Counted from the stretch's first letter, positions 45,637 to 56,195 are shown. The stretch: DNA of 64,000 nt from Enterococcus caccae ATCC BAA-1240 (GCF_000407145.1 NZ_KE136473.1:1-64000); one strand, 5' to 3'. Made by a program: numbers and translations. The notes: generated from the letters alone by a model not told the origin.

Positions 45637-48288
45637 ATGAAAAAAAATATTCACTTGATTTTTATCAGCTTTATCATTTTAATAATTTTTCCGATTGATT
45701 GGTCCTATGCTATAGAAATTGAATCATCAGTTGAAGAACCTTCTGTAACAACGGAGTCAACCAAAGAAAACGAATCGTCAGATTCATCAGAATCAACTGT
45801 CAGTGATTCTTCATCTAGCCAAGAATCGACTGAGGAAGAAGAATCAATAGAAAATGAAAAAATAACGGATAGTAATGATATGAAAAATTCGATTGATGGA
45901 AATGATTCTGAAATAAATAGTAAAAACATGCTAAGAGCAGACGCGTTACAAGATGCAGACGGCTTCTGGCTAGTGGATTCAGCAGTTACTTTAACTGAAT
46001 ATTTAAAAGATAGTCAAAAGCTAAAATTTCGTTTAACCAATAATATCGACTTAGGAACTGCTGGTTATCAACTAAAAGACAGCATGATTATTGATGGTGC
46101 AAATCACATTATTACGTATAATAAAGGAGCTTCAGCTACTAGGGGTTTTTATGCAAATCAGGCAAATGCTGTAATCGAGATTCGGAATACTCAGTTTGGT
46201 AATAGTGATGGCTCTGGTGCAGTGGGGTATTATGGCTTTTTATCTGGAGGCTCCGCCGCTAATATGACATTTATCTTTGATGGTGTCGATTACTATTCAA
46301 CAAATGGTCAAATGATTTATAACATAAACGGTTCGGTCATTATGCGAGGGCAAAACACGATCGATCAAAGAGGTACGAGTACATATTCCCAGGAATGGGC
46401 AGAAATCAATTACGTAGAAATTCAAAGTGGTCATACTTCGATTAAACATTCTTCCAATCAAACCAGTGCATTTATTTGGTCAACGAGCAGTTCTTCAGCG
46501 AATCCTTATGCAGGAAAATCTCAAATTGTAGTTAGAGAAAATGCACAACTTGATATCCAAACGAACAGTAATATGACATATGGTACTTTGGCGCCAAGTT
46601 ATATCGTTGAGAAAAATGCAGTTTTTAATTTGGATAAAGTAAGTCTTGCTACAGGTGGTACAAGAAATCAATTTTTTGCTTCTTCTCAAACCCAACCAGT
46701 ACTATTTGATTTTCAAGAAAACGCTCAAGTTGATTTCAAACTCCCTTCACCAATCAATCTTTACTCAGCTAAAGGTGGACTGACGATTGCAGAAAATGTA
46801 GATGTTTCAATAGATGTTGCGAGTGGTGCAATTTTCACAACCGCAGCTTCTAGTACATTTGCAATCAGTATGAACAAAGCAAAACAAGTCTCATTTTCTG
46901 GAACTAGTCTGGGTACTATTGGTCTAAACGGTGCGAATGGTATAAATAACTTGTCATTTACGAGCAACTATTTACAAAAAATTGAAACCTTTTCTAGTAA
47001 AACAAATAGCACACCAACGCAAGAAATATTTAAGAAAGCATCCGATTTAAGTATACAAGGAACAAATTTTACGAATATTGCAGGTACACCAGATTCATTC
47101 TCCGCTCAAGAAATTCTAGCCTTGAAAAATTCGCAGAAACTTGTCTTTAGTGAATTTATGGATGTGCCAGATCAGTTAGGATTGCGTGCTACGGAGGAAA
47201 CAGATACATCCGTTTCTCTAGATGGTTCATCGGTTAATAATGGGAGTCCAGCATCAGAAGTTAAATTTTTCTTATTTACTGATAAAGGTGATACCAATGA
47301 TCTAAGAAGAGCCAAGCATATTGTGACCTTGAACAATTTTGATGGACAAGAAAACACAGTGCTTGATTCAACCTATAAAGTAAAGGTAAATGATTTAAAT
47401 CCCAATACCACTTATTGGGCGCAAATGGTTGTCATCAACCAAGCAGGAGAAAGTAATTTTTCCGATGCAACTAGTTTCACTACAAAGCCTCAGCTAAAAA
47501 ATATCACGGCAGATGTGACAACGACGTCAGCAATCATCAACGGTGAGTTGGCAAGTGATACAGGAAAATGGACAGACTTTACAAATGGGGAAGCGGCAGC
47601 TCTTCCTGATCAAATTGCTTATTATGGTGGGAATTATCAGCAAGTCAAAGTGGAATACAGCAAGAGTAAAGACTTTCCAGCTGATGCAACAAAATCACAA
47701 ATTGCGACTTTGACAGGCAATAAGAATCAGAAATTTTCAACGAAATTAAAAGGTCTTGATGGAGACGTTACTTATTATGTGCGTGTGAGAGTTACTGGAG
47801 TATCTGGAGAAGAAGTTGTTTTAGCAATGAATCCTTTAACTGAATTTCAAACAGTGACAGAAATTATCAAAGTAGAAGTTCCTATTGAAATGGCTTTTCA
47901 GACTCAAAATAAAGACCTGGGCACCTCAAAAGAAGGCGAAGTATCTTCTGGTGAATACCAAGTCGTAAACAAAGGAAATACCCCAACAAAACTATCGATA
48001 ACAAACCTAACGAAAGAAAACGCCGCGGCGAATCAACTGCAATTGTTAGATAGTTTGTCAGGAAAATCTGGACAAGATGAACTAGCATTGCAAATGCTGG
48101 TAGACAACAACCAAGCAGCACCACTATTTTTAACAAGTGAATTGTCCAAAAACCCTTTATCGATCGGTGTTTTAAACGTGAATGAAGAAAAAAGTTTGAG
48201 CCTACAGGGCAAGTACTTTAATCCGACAAAGCAAGCGGTATTTCCAACCTACAAAGTGACATTCAAAGTTGAAAAAAATGAAGAATGA
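45637..48288 (+). CDS. large secreted beta-helix adhesin-like protein, surface locus 2
   Basis: An 883-residue secreted protein. Signal peptide about 1-26. Ser/Glu-rich low-complexity region at about 27-100. Pectate-lyase-like beta-helix at about 115-520, including 'FRLTNNIDLGTAGY' and 'MIIDGANHIITY'. Fibronectin-III-like segments at about 535-620 ('LNPNTTYWAQMVVINQAGES') and 620-740. A C-terminal beta-sandwich at about 750-883. No LPxTG, WxL or membrane anchor. It opens a four-gene operon parallel in logic to the locus at 16264. Probable host or carbohydrate binding. Confidence 0.85.
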   Translation: MKKNIHLIFISFIILIIFPIDWSYAIEIESSVEEPSVTTESTKENESSDSSESTVSDSSSSQESTEEEESIENEKITDSNDMKNSIDGNDSEINSKNMLRADALQDADGFWLVDSAVTLTEYLKDSQKLKFRLTNNIDLGTAGYQLKDSMIIDGANHIITYNKGASATRGFYANQANAVIEIRNTQFGNSDGSGAVGYYGFLSGGSAANMTFIFDGVDYYSTNGQMIYNINGSVIMRGQNTIDQRGTSTYSQEWAEINYVEIQSGHTSIKHSSNQTSAFIWSTSSSSANPYAGKSQIVVRENAQLDIQTNSNMTYGTLAPSYIVEKNAVFNLDKVSLATGGTRNQFFASSQTQPVLFDFQENAQVDFKLPSPINLYSAKGGLTIAENVDVSIDVASGAIFTTAASSTFAISMNKAKQVSFSGTSLGTIGLNGANGINNLSFTSNYLQKIETFSSKTNSTPTQEIFKKASDLSIQGTNFTNIAGTPDSFSAQEILALKNSQKLVFSEFMDVPDQLGLRATEETDTSVSLDGSSVNNGSPASEVKFFLFTDKGDTNDLRRAKHIVTLNNFDGQENTVLDSTYKVKVNDLNPNTTYWAQMVVINQAGESNFSDATSFTTKPQLKNITADVTTTSAIINGELASDTGKWTDFTNGEAAALPDQIAYYGGNYQQVKVEYSKSKDFPADATKSQIATLTGNKNQKFSTKLKGLDGDVTYYVRVRVTGVSGEEVVLAMNPLTEFQTVTEIIKVEVPIEMAFQTQNKDLGTSKEGEVSSGEYQVVNKGNTPTKLSITNLTKENAAANQLQLLDSLSGKSGQDELALQMLVDNNQAAPLFLTSELSKNPLSIGVLNVNEEKSLSLQGKYFNPTKQAVFPTYKVTFKVEKNEE

Positions 48289-48298
48289 GAGGAATTCT

Positions 48299-48829
48299 AT
48301 GGATAAAACAAACGAAGAAAAGAAGAACAAGAAACGACTGCTGATTTTACTGTTATTGTTTTTGGTAGCTGTATCAGCAGGCGGCTTATATTATTATTTT
48401 TCAACTAAAACAGAACCTGTCCAAGTCGTTTCTGGCGATTATTTACCCGATACAAAAGGCGCTAAAAAAATGAGTGACAAAGAAGTGAAAGCGGCTGAGC
48501 AAAAAGCTGTGGATGCTAGTAAGTTCAATATGGTCATTAAATCAGAGGCCGTATTTGAAAATGGCGACAGTGAAGGCAGTCTGTATATTCAAAATCCAGT
48601 CGAAAACGGCTATCCCATCAATGTAGTGATTCGTTTAGACAGCAATAATGAACAAGTTTATTCCTCTGGTGCAATTCAGCCGGGATATGAAATAAATGGA
48701 GCAAAATTAGAGAAAAAACTTGCTCAAGGAGATCATCCAGCGACAGCCACGTTTGATATTTATGATTCAAAAACAAACAAAAAGCGTGGACAAGTTCAAG
48801 CTGGAATTACAATCCGTATCAACAACTAA
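48299..48829 (+). CDS. membrane-anchored extracytoplasmic protein, function unknown
   Basis: A 176-residue protein: short Lys/Glu-rich cytoplasmic N-terminus, one membrane helix at about 14-33, then an extracytoplasmic domain of about 140 residues. The latter part has a beta-sandwich look ('GSLYIQNPVENGYPINVVIRL', 'GDHPATATFDIYD'). Start at 48299 behind gagagga; the earlier ATG at 48269 lies inside the preceding gene. Second gene of surface locus 2; it may retain the secreted partners at the membrane, as the DUF916/DUF3324 protein does in locus 1, though the sequences are different. Confidence 0.82.
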   Translation: MDKTNEEKKNKKRLLILLLLFLVAVSAGGLYYYFSTKTEPVQVVSGDYLPDTKGAKKMSDKEVKAAEQKAVDASKFNMVIKSEAVFENGDSEGSLYIQNPVENGYPINVVIRLDSNNEQVYSSGAIQPGYEINGAKLEKKLAQGDHPATATFDIYDSKTNKKRGQVQAGITIRINN

Positions 48830-48892
48830 TATCGTTATTTAACAGATTTTCTGTTGAAAATAAATCATCTTACACATAGAAGGAGAGACAAT

Positions 48893-49549
48893 ATGAAAAC
48901 AACTAACTTTTTACTTGCTGCAATGATGCTCGGTCTAAGCGTATCAGGGGGAACACAACTAGTCTTAGCTGAAACAATCGATGGAGAAAATTCAGTCGAT
49001 GTCATTATCAACGGAACGATTGGTAAGCTAGATAATACAGATCCAGATACGAATATCCCAGAAGGGTCTGATGAATGGATCAACGTGACTGTTGATACAG
49101 CGACAGCTTTCCATACAACAACTGCAAGTGCCCACAAAAACATTGAGTCTGCTGATTATAGTATCGTGAATAATTCAGGTCGTGGTGTTGCTGTGACATT
49201 GAATAAAATGGAAGGAACACCTAAGTATGTTGATACCTTAACAATCAATGCAAAAGGCAATGGTTTAGTTGCGACACCTGCTGCGACTAATTTGATTGAA
49301 AGCAATGCTTTAGTTGATTTGACAAGTGCACCTGTTTGGATGCGTTTAGCCAATAAAGATGGACGTCTGAATATCGCTACGGATGCTGCTTCGGCTTATG
49401 CAAATTCTGCAAAATTCAATTATACTGGTACGACAACGGCTAGTTTACCAACTGACGTTAATGAAAATGCAGCAACAGAAAACTACACACTAACATTGAA
49501 ATTCACATCGATCCAAAAAGATGGTACAACACTTGGTGTAACACCATAA
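48893..49549 (+). CDS. secreted protein of surface locus 2, WxL-like layout
   Basis: A 218-residue secreted protein. Signal peptide about 1-26 (ending 'VLAETI'). N-terminal strand 'VDVIINGTIGKL' followed by an Asp/Pro-rich linker, as in WxL proteins. The C-terminus 'ENYTLTLKFTSIQKDGTTLG' sits where WxL proteins have their final Y-x-I-x-W-x-L strand, but Trp is replaced by Phe. Start at 48893 behind aaggagag. Probably the structural counterpart of the WxL proteins; the family assignment is an inference. Confidence 0.78.
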   Translation: MKTTNFLLAAMMLGLSVSGGTQLVLAETIDGENSVDVIINGTIGKLDNTDPDTNIPEGSDEWINVTVDTATAFHTTTASAHKNIESADYSIVNNSGRGVAVTLNKMEGTPKYVDTLTINAKGNGLVATPAATNLIESNALVDLTSAPVWMRLANKDGRLNIATDAASAYANSAKFNYTGTTTASLPTDVNENAATENYTLTLKFTSIQKDGTTLGVTP

Positions 49550-49572
49550 TCAAATAAAGGCTGTGATAAACA

Positions 49573-49896
49573 ATGAAGAAATTTAGTTGTCACATCATTA
49601 CGATCATTCTTATGGCAGGCTGTATTAGTTTGTTCCAAGCTTCTGTTTATGCTTCCACTGCTGAAATAGAGGTAAATGGACAAATAGGCGGGAATAAAAC
49701 CAACCCGCAACCGCCAAAAAAACACGAGCAAGAACTAGATACACAGTTAGCACAACCAAAACAAGCACATATAGAACTAAGAAAATTTCCAAATACTGGT
49801 AGTCTTATCGAAACAATCGCTCCGATTGGCTTCGTATTACTATTGATTTATTTACTTCTCAGTAGATGGAAAGCACATAGAAAAAACTATCCATAA
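49573..49896 (+). CDS. small sortase-anchored protein with FPNTG motif
   Basis: A 107-residue precursor. Signal peptide about 1-27. A mature region of about 45 residues starts 'TAEIEVNGQIGG'. Sorting signal 'KFPNTGS' (Phe replacing Leu), hydrophobic helix and basic tail 'RWKAHRKNYP'. The N-terminal 'EVNGQIG' resembles 'IINGTIG' of the preceding secreted protein. Last gene of surface locus 2 and counterpart of the YPSTG anchor at 19703. Confidence 0.87.
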   Translation: MKKFSCHIITIILMAGCISLFQASVYASTAEIEVNGQIGGNKTNPQPPKKHEQELDTQLAQPKQAHIELRKFPNTGSLIETIAPIGFVLLLIYLLLSRWKAHRKNYP

Positions 49897-50032
49897 TGAT
49901 AAGCTTAAAGCAGAGGATCAAACTTCTGCTTTTTATGTTTATCTAAGAGTTATGATTCTATAAGTGGTAAAAATGATAGAAATAATACTAGAAAAGGTTA
50001 ATTGAAAAAAGTAAAAACGAATAAAAAAGAAA

Positions 50033-50061
50033 TTGACAGCGTTTTCTTTCCGTGATATATT
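50033..50061 (+). promoter_or_regulatory. promoter with overlapping CRE, bgl locus 2
   Basis: TTGACA (50033-50038) and TATATT (50056-50061) are 17 bp apart. Positions 50034-50047, read on the minus strand (agaaaacgctgtca), match the CcpA operator consensus at 13 of 14 positions. Catabolite repression is predicted, as for locus 1. Confidence 0.85.
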
Positions 50062-50074
50062 AATCGTAGTTAAT

Positions 50075-50166
50075 GGAATTGTTACTGATTTTTCAGGCAT
50101 AACCATAATATAGCAAAGATGATAAAGGCTTCTTTATCGTGATTGCTATATTATGGTTTTTCTTAT
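50075..50166 (+). promoter_or_regulatory. RAT antiterminator and overlapping terminator, bgl locus 2
   Basis: RAT at 50075-50104 (GGAATTGTTACTG..CAGGCATAACC). It shares its last four bases with a perfect 16-bp terminator stem, 50101-50116 with 50143-50158, followed by a T-rich tract. Controls the antiterminator gene downstream. Confidence 0.9.
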
Positions 50167-50440
50167 TTTTCTATGAGACTGAACGAGCTTTTTCAGCTTT
50201 TATATGTCTAGCATCAAAAGCTAGTCTCTAGGAAAAAAGATAAAAATGGACTGAGACAAAAAGCGTCTCAATCAATTTATCCTATTTTTCTACGAGACTA
50301 AACGAGCTTTTTCAGCTTTTATATGTCTAGCATCAAAAGCTAGTCTCTAGGAAAAAAGATAAAAATGGAATGAGACAAAAAATGTCTCAATCAATTTATC
50401 CTATTTTTCTACGAGACTAAACGAGCTTTTTCAGCTTTTA
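50157..50440 (+). repeat. 119-bp tandem repeat in the leader, about 2.4 units
   Basis: 'gagact.aacgagctttttcagc' recurs at 50175, 50294 and 50413, an exact 119-bp period. Each unit includes an inverted tgagac/gtctca pair and 'tagtctctaggaaaaaagataaaaatgg'. The last, truncated unit runs into the ribosome site of the antiterminator gene. A related single copy precedes the gene at 53499. Confidence 0.92.
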
Positions 50441-50457
50441 TAGTAAGGAGGTGGAAC

Positions 50458-51291
50458 ATGTATATAAAAAAGCGAATTAATAATAATGTTGTGTTGGCTG
50501 TCGATGGAGAATTAGAAGTGATTGTTGTTGGCAAAGGGTTGGGATTTCAAGTGTATCCCAATGATCCTGTCGATCCCACGTTAATCCAGCAAGTGTATCT
50601 GCCTACAGAAAAAATGAATGTTAAGCAGATGGCTGTTTTATTAAATGAAGCGAGTTATGAGGAAATTTTATTAGTCGAGAAAATAGTAAAAATGGGTGAA
50701 GAAAAATTAGGAAGAGAGATTAATCCCGTTATTTTATTTAGCTTACTGGATCATCTATTATTTGCCTTTAAACGACATGAAGAAGAATTGAAAATTCGAA
50801 GCCCAATCGAATGGGAAATCAAACAGTTTTATCCTCAAGAAGTTGAAATTGGTCTTCAATCAATTGCATTAATCGAGGAAGAAAAAGGGATTGTTTTAGC
50901 AGAATCTGAAGCAATATTTATTGCGATGCATTTTGTGAATTATCAATTCAATCAAGAATCAATGGAAACAACAATGGATTATATGGAAGCAATGGCTGAT
51001 ATTACCCAGTTAGTTCGTTACTATTTTCAAGTAGATTTAGATGAAACTTCAATCAATTATCACCGATTTTTGAATCATCTCAGGTATTATTTGATTCGGT
51101 TGAATGACCAAGAAACCGTAAATTCTCTAGATAACGAAGAAATTGTTTTAACTGTTAAAAAGAAGTATCCGAAAGAATTCAAATGTAGTTTGAAAATCAG
51201 CAATTATTTAGAAGATCGTTACAAGAAACAAGCGACAATTGATGAACAATTGTATCTGACATTGCATTTAGCTCGCCTATTACATTCATAA
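50458..51291 (+). CDS. BglG/LicT-family transcriptional antiterminator, locus 2
   Basis: A 277-residue antiterminator. RNA-binding CAT domain at about 1-58 (MYIKKRINNNVVLAV). PRD1 at about 65-165 with 'LLDHLLFAFKRH' and 'IAMHFVNYQ'. PRD2 at about 170-277 with 'YHRFLNHLRYY' and 'LTLHLARLLHS'. Phosphorylatable His positions are retained. Start at 50458 behind aaggaggtgg. It is paralogous to the protein at 2877 and precedes its own PTS permease with a second RAT between them. Confidence 0.93.
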   Translation: MYIKKRINNNVVLAVDGELEVIVVGKGLGFQVYPNDPVDPTLIQQVYLPTEKMNVKQMAVLLNEASYEEILLVEKIVKMGEEKLGREINPVILFSLLDHLLFAFKRHEEELKIRSPIEWEIKQFYPQEVEIGLQSIALIEEEKGIVLAESEAIFIAMHFVNYQFNQESMETTMDYMEAMADITQLVRYYFQVDLDETSINYHRFLNHLRYYLIRLNDQETVNSLDNEEIVLTVKKKYPKEFKCSLKISNYLEDRYKKQATIDEQLYLTLHLARLLHS

Positions 51292-51303
51292 ATATCAATA
51301 CGA

Positions 51304-51383
51304 GGATTCGTTACAGCTCGGCTGGCAAGACCTGTTTGAAAAAGATTATTTTCTAAAGAAAATAGTTTTTTTGAACAGGTCTT
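51304..51383 (+). promoter_or_regulatory. second RAT of bgl locus 2 with long hairpin
   Basis: RAT at 51304-51332 (GGATTCGTTACAGC..GGCTGGCAAGACC). It overlaps a stem formed by 51328-51344 and 51366-51383 (aagacctgtt/aacaggtctt at the base). Only a weak T-containing tail follows, so it may be an inefficient terminator or act post-transcriptionally. Confidence 0.75.
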
Positions 51384-51462
51384 GATTGTTTATAAAAAAG
51401 TGTTTCACGAAACTGAGATAAGAACCAAAAATAAAAATACTGAGCAGAAAAGAGGAGAAACT

Positions 51463-53367
51463 ATGCAGGATTTAGCCCAAAAAATCATTACACTTATAGG
51501 TGGTGATGAGAATATCATCAGTCTGACTCATTGTGTCACGAGGCTACGATTTAATTTAAAAAACGAATCAAAGGCACAAACGCAAGCGATTGAAGAACTT
51601 GATGGCGTTATGGGTGTACAAAGACAAGGCGGACAATACCAAGTGATCATCGGCGGAAAAGTCAGTAAAGTTTATGCAGAGATCATCAAGATAATGCCTC
51701 GCCTAGATAGCAATGAGGAGCAAGCAGAAATAAGTATAGAAAAAGATTCACTGCTTAATCGCTTGATCAATACTTTATCAGCTATTCTAGTCCCAAGTTT
51801 AGCTCCAATCGTTGGTGGCGGGATGTTAAAAGGTTTTTTATTTATGTTGACAAGTTTAGGATGGGCAGATCCTGAAAGTGGGACAATGTTTGTGCTTAAT
51901 ATGACTGGAGATGCAATGTTTTATTTCTTCCCATTTCTATTAGCTGTCAGTAGCGCACGCAGATTTAAAACCAATGAATATATGGCTTTAAGTTTAGCTG
52001 GTGTATTGATGTATCCAACGTTGATCAATGCAGCAATTGCAGGAGAATTAACAAACGTTCAGTTTTTAGGCTTTCTTCCTGTTCCAGTCGTAAATTACAG
52101 TAGTTCGATTTTGCCAATCATTTTAGCTGTTTGGTTATTAAGCTATGTGTATCGTTTTTTTGAGCAGGTCATTCCAAGCATGGTGACAGTTATTTTTACA
52201 CCGTTATTGACCTTAATTTTGATGGTTCCAGTGATGTTGATTGTTTTGGCTCCCATCGGTTTTTATGTTGGAGAATACATTGCACAAGGGATTGAAGCAT
52301 TGATAAACTTTTCTCCGTTAGTGTCAGGATTTGTGATTGGTGCAAGTCGTCCTTTATTAGTATTGATGGGCATGCATCATGCGATTCGTCCAATTACACA
52401 ACAGCAAATTGCCACATATGGTTATTCAACAATGGGGGCGATGAATTTTATGAGTACGATGGCTCAAGCAACCGCTGCTTTCGCTATTTATTTCTTGATT
52501 TCGAGTAAAAAGATGAAGCAAGTAGCGTTGTCTTCCACTGTTTCTGGGTATTTAGGCATCACGGAACCTGCTTTGTATGGTGTTTTAGTAAAATACAAAG
52601 CCGCTTTTGTAGGCGCATCTTTAGGTGGCGGAATCGGTGGAGCTGTTGGTGCTCTTTTAGGTGCAAAATCGATGGCTCCTGTAATGCCAAGTATTCTTTC
52701 GATTCCAGTTTTTCTGAACGATGCTGCGGTAGGATTTATTATTGCTTTAGTTGTTACATTGATCGCAACGTTTGTCAGCACATTTTTACTGGCAAAAAGT
52801 GTATTGAAAATTGATGGACAAACTGAAAATAGAAGAGAAAAAGAGGTGATTGTAGATAAAGATCAAGAGATTGTAACGATTTGCACACCTGTTTCTGGTA
52901 TCGTTTATCCAATCAGTGATGTTGCAGATCAAACCTTTTCAAAAGAATTAGTTGGAAAAGGAATTGCCATCATGCCTGATGAAAACACAATTGTTTCACC
53001 AATCACAGGAGCAGTGACTGTCGCTTTTAAAACAAAACATGCAATAGGTTTGATATCAAAAGAGGGAATAGAGGTCTTGATTCATGTCGGATTAGATACG
53101 GTTGAATTGGAAGGACAGCATTTTGAGTTATTGTGTAAAGAGGGGCAAACAGTTCAGGTGGGAACACCGTTGATTCAATTTGACCGTGAAAAAATCAGTG
53201 AATTAGGGTACGATATAAGCGTGGTCATGGTTATTACAAACTCTGATGAGTATCTATCTGTTTTGGCGATGGATGATCAAAAAAAGGTTAAAGAAAACGA
53301 TGTTTTGATTACGATAGTTCCAGGAGTAAGACATGGTGAAAATGAAGTGGGTTTAGTTGTAGAATGA
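51463..53367 (+). CDS. PTS beta-glucoside transporter, EIIBCA, locus 2
   Basis: A 634-residue sugar permease. EIIB at about 1-85 ('LTHCVTRLRFNL', active Cys). EIIC at about 105-455 with 'GITEPALYGVLVKYK'. EIIA at about 490-634 with 'VLIHVGLDTVELEGQHF' (active His). Start at 51463 behind agaggag; a longer frame starting at 51382 begins inside the RAT hairpin. It feeds the GH1 enzyme encoded at 54225. The sugar is probably a beta-glucoside or disaccharide such as cellobiose or gentiobiose; not resolvable. Confidence 0.95.
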   Translation: MQDLAQKIITLIGGDENIISLTHCVTRLRFNLKNESKAQTQAIEELDGVMGVQRQGGQYQVIIGGKVSKVYAEIIKIMPRLDSNEEQAEISIEKDSLLNRLINTLSAILVPSLAPIVGGGMLKGFLFMLTSLGWADPESGTMFVLNMTGDAMFYFFPFLLAVSSARRFKTNEYMALSLAGVLMYPTLINAAIAGELTNVQFLGFLPVPVVNYSSSILPIILAVWLLSYVYRFFEQVIPSMVTVIFTPLLTLILMVPVMLIVLAPIGFYVGEYIAQGIEALINFSPLVSGFVIGASRPLLVLMGMHHAIRPITQQQIATYGYSTMGAMNFMSTMAQATAAFAIYFLISSKKMKQVALSSTVSGYLGITEPALYGVLVKYKAAFVGASLGGGIGGAVGALLGAKSMAPVMPSILSIPVFLNDAAVGFIIALVVTLIATFVSTFLLAKSVLKIDGQTENRREKEVIVDKDQEIVTICTPVSGIVYPISDVADQTFSKELVGKGIAIMPDENTIVSPITGAVTVAFKTKHAIGLISKEGIEVLIHVGLDTVELEGQHFELLCKEGQTVQVGTPLIQFDREKISELGYDISVVMVITNSDEYLSVLAMDDQKKVKENDVLITIVPGVRHGENEVGLVVE

Positions 53368-53384
53368 GGGAAGAAAGGCAGTTT

Positions 53385-53490
53385 AACGGGTTCGCTTAGA
53401 AAAAATGATTGAGGCAAAAAGCACCTCAGTGATATTTTCCTATTTTTCAGTCAGCACTGAACGAGCCCGCTACGCTTTTATATTAAGGAG
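53385..53490 (+). repeat. single diverged copy of the 119-bp leader repeat
   Basis: Contains 'attgaggcaaaaagcacctcag', 'cctatttttc' and 'actgaacgagc' in the same order as the 119-bp repeat at 50157, directly before the ribosome site aaggagg of the next gene. Confidence 0.65.
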
Positions 53491-53498
53491 GAAATGAA

Positions 53499-54221
53499 AT
53501 GAAAGTTATTGTAGTAAAGGATTATGATGAATTAAGTAAAGTTGCAGCACAGATGTTAATTGGTGAAATGTTTCAACGGCATGAGCGTGTGAATTTAGCG
53601 ATAACAGCTGGTACGACGCCCATTGGTATGTACGAAAAACTAGTTGCTGAAGTGAAGGATAAGGATTATTTTGACAATGTACACTATTATAATTTCGATG
53701 AAATTCCCTATAAATCGGGCATACGTGAAGGGGTCACGATCGGTGATTTAAGAACGTTATATTTTACGCCGGCAGGGATTTCGGAAGAACAAATCCATAT
53801 TTTAGATGGAGAAAACTATGAAAAACAGGATGAACGAATTGCAGATGCTGGTGGTTTAGATGCTATTTTATTAGGAATTGGTTCTGATGGACATTACTGC
53901 GGTAATTTACCTGGAACAACAACGTTTACTGATTTTACCACGAAAGTTGATTGTGATGAAGCAATGAAAGAACGAATCGCTCCACATTTTGAAGATCCTG
54001 CTGAAACACCTGATTTTTATGTTACAATGGGACCTAGAAGTGTGATGGCAGCAAGACATTTAATTCTTTTTGCAAGTGGAATAAAAAAGGCTAAAATTAT
54101 GAAAGCGTTTGTTGAAGGCGCCATCACGGATGAAATCCCTGCTTCTATTTTGAAAATGCATCCGCATTTAACTGTTATTCTTGACGAAGAAGCAGCCAGT
54201 TTATTAGGTAAGGAGAAATGA
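53499..54221 (+). CDS. NagB/6-phosphogluconolactonase family protein
   Basis: A 240-residue cytoplasmic protein of the glucosamine-6-phosphate deaminase/6-phosphogluconolactonase fold. 'AITAGTTPIGMYEKL' is the phosphosugar loop, 'YYNFDEI' the substrate loop and 'ILLGIGSDGHYCGNLPGTT' the catalytic segment. The deaminase signature GxDGHIAFNEP is altered after DGH, so NagB activity is doubtful. It lies between the PTS permease and GH1 genes, 3 bases before the latter, so it probably processes a phosphosugar released in this pathway. Confidence 0.85.
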   Translation: MKVIVVKDYDELSKVAAQMLIGEMFQRHERVNLAITAGTTPIGMYEKLVAEVKDKDYFDNVHYYNFDEIPYKSGIREGVTIGDLRTLYFTPAGISEEQIHILDGENYEKQDERIADAGGLDAILLGIGSDGHYCGNLPGTTTFTDFTTKVDCDEAMKERIAPHFEDPAETPDFYVTMGPRSVMAARHLILFASGIKKAKIMKAFVEGAITDEIPASILKMHPHLTVILDEEAASLLGKEK

Positions 54222-55691
<1,470 letters not shown>

Positions 55692-55699
55692 TGCGTATG

Positions 55700-55738
55700 A
55701 AACTTACTCCAACAATCAATTGGGAGTAAGTTTTTTTT
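55700..55738 (+). terminator. terminator of bgl locus 2
   Basis: Stem aacttactcc/gggagtaagtt with T8. Confidence 0.9.
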
Positions 55739-55877
55739 ATGAATTTCAAAAAAAGGACGTAAAATGTTGTAGTAAAGATCAACAATGGTATACTGCTAAT
55801 GAGGCAAATTTACTGATTATAGTGTTTTGCGCTAATTGTCAGATAATCGAGAAAGCTGCAGGGGGAATAATACTAGG

Positions 55878-56195
55878 ATGAAAAGAGTATCAATCAAGGA
55901 ATTAAAAAAATTAATCGAGTTAACGGTGAATGAACCAGTTTCGATTATTGATGTACGAGAAGTAGATGAATTTGCGGCAGGTCATATCATGACAGCTAAA
56001 AACTATCCATTATCCACTTTACCAGAAGCAATGTCACAGATCGATCGAGAACAACCCCATTATGTTATTTGCCAACATGGTGTGCGTTCTGAGCATGCAT
56101 GTTCTTTTCTTGAAAATTATGGATATAATGTTGTTTCAGTATCAGAAGGTATGTCCGTTTGGGATGGCGAAAGTAACGTCAATAGTTATAGATAA
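55878..56195 (+). CDS. rhodanese-like domain protein
   Basis: A 105-residue single-domain rhodanese. N-terminal 'IIDVREVDEFAAGHI' and active loop 'ICQHGVRSE', whose Cys (about 64) would carry the persulfide. Start at 55878; the longer frame from 55836 adds a non-conserved stretch that includes the ribosome site region (gcaggggg). Probably a sulfur carrier or transferase; partner unknown. Confidence 0.88.
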   Translation: MKRVSIKELKKLIELTVNEPVSIIDVREVDEFAAGHIMTAKNYPLSTLPEAMSQIDREQPHYVICQHGVRSEHACSFLENYGYNVVSVSEGMSVWDGESNVNSYR

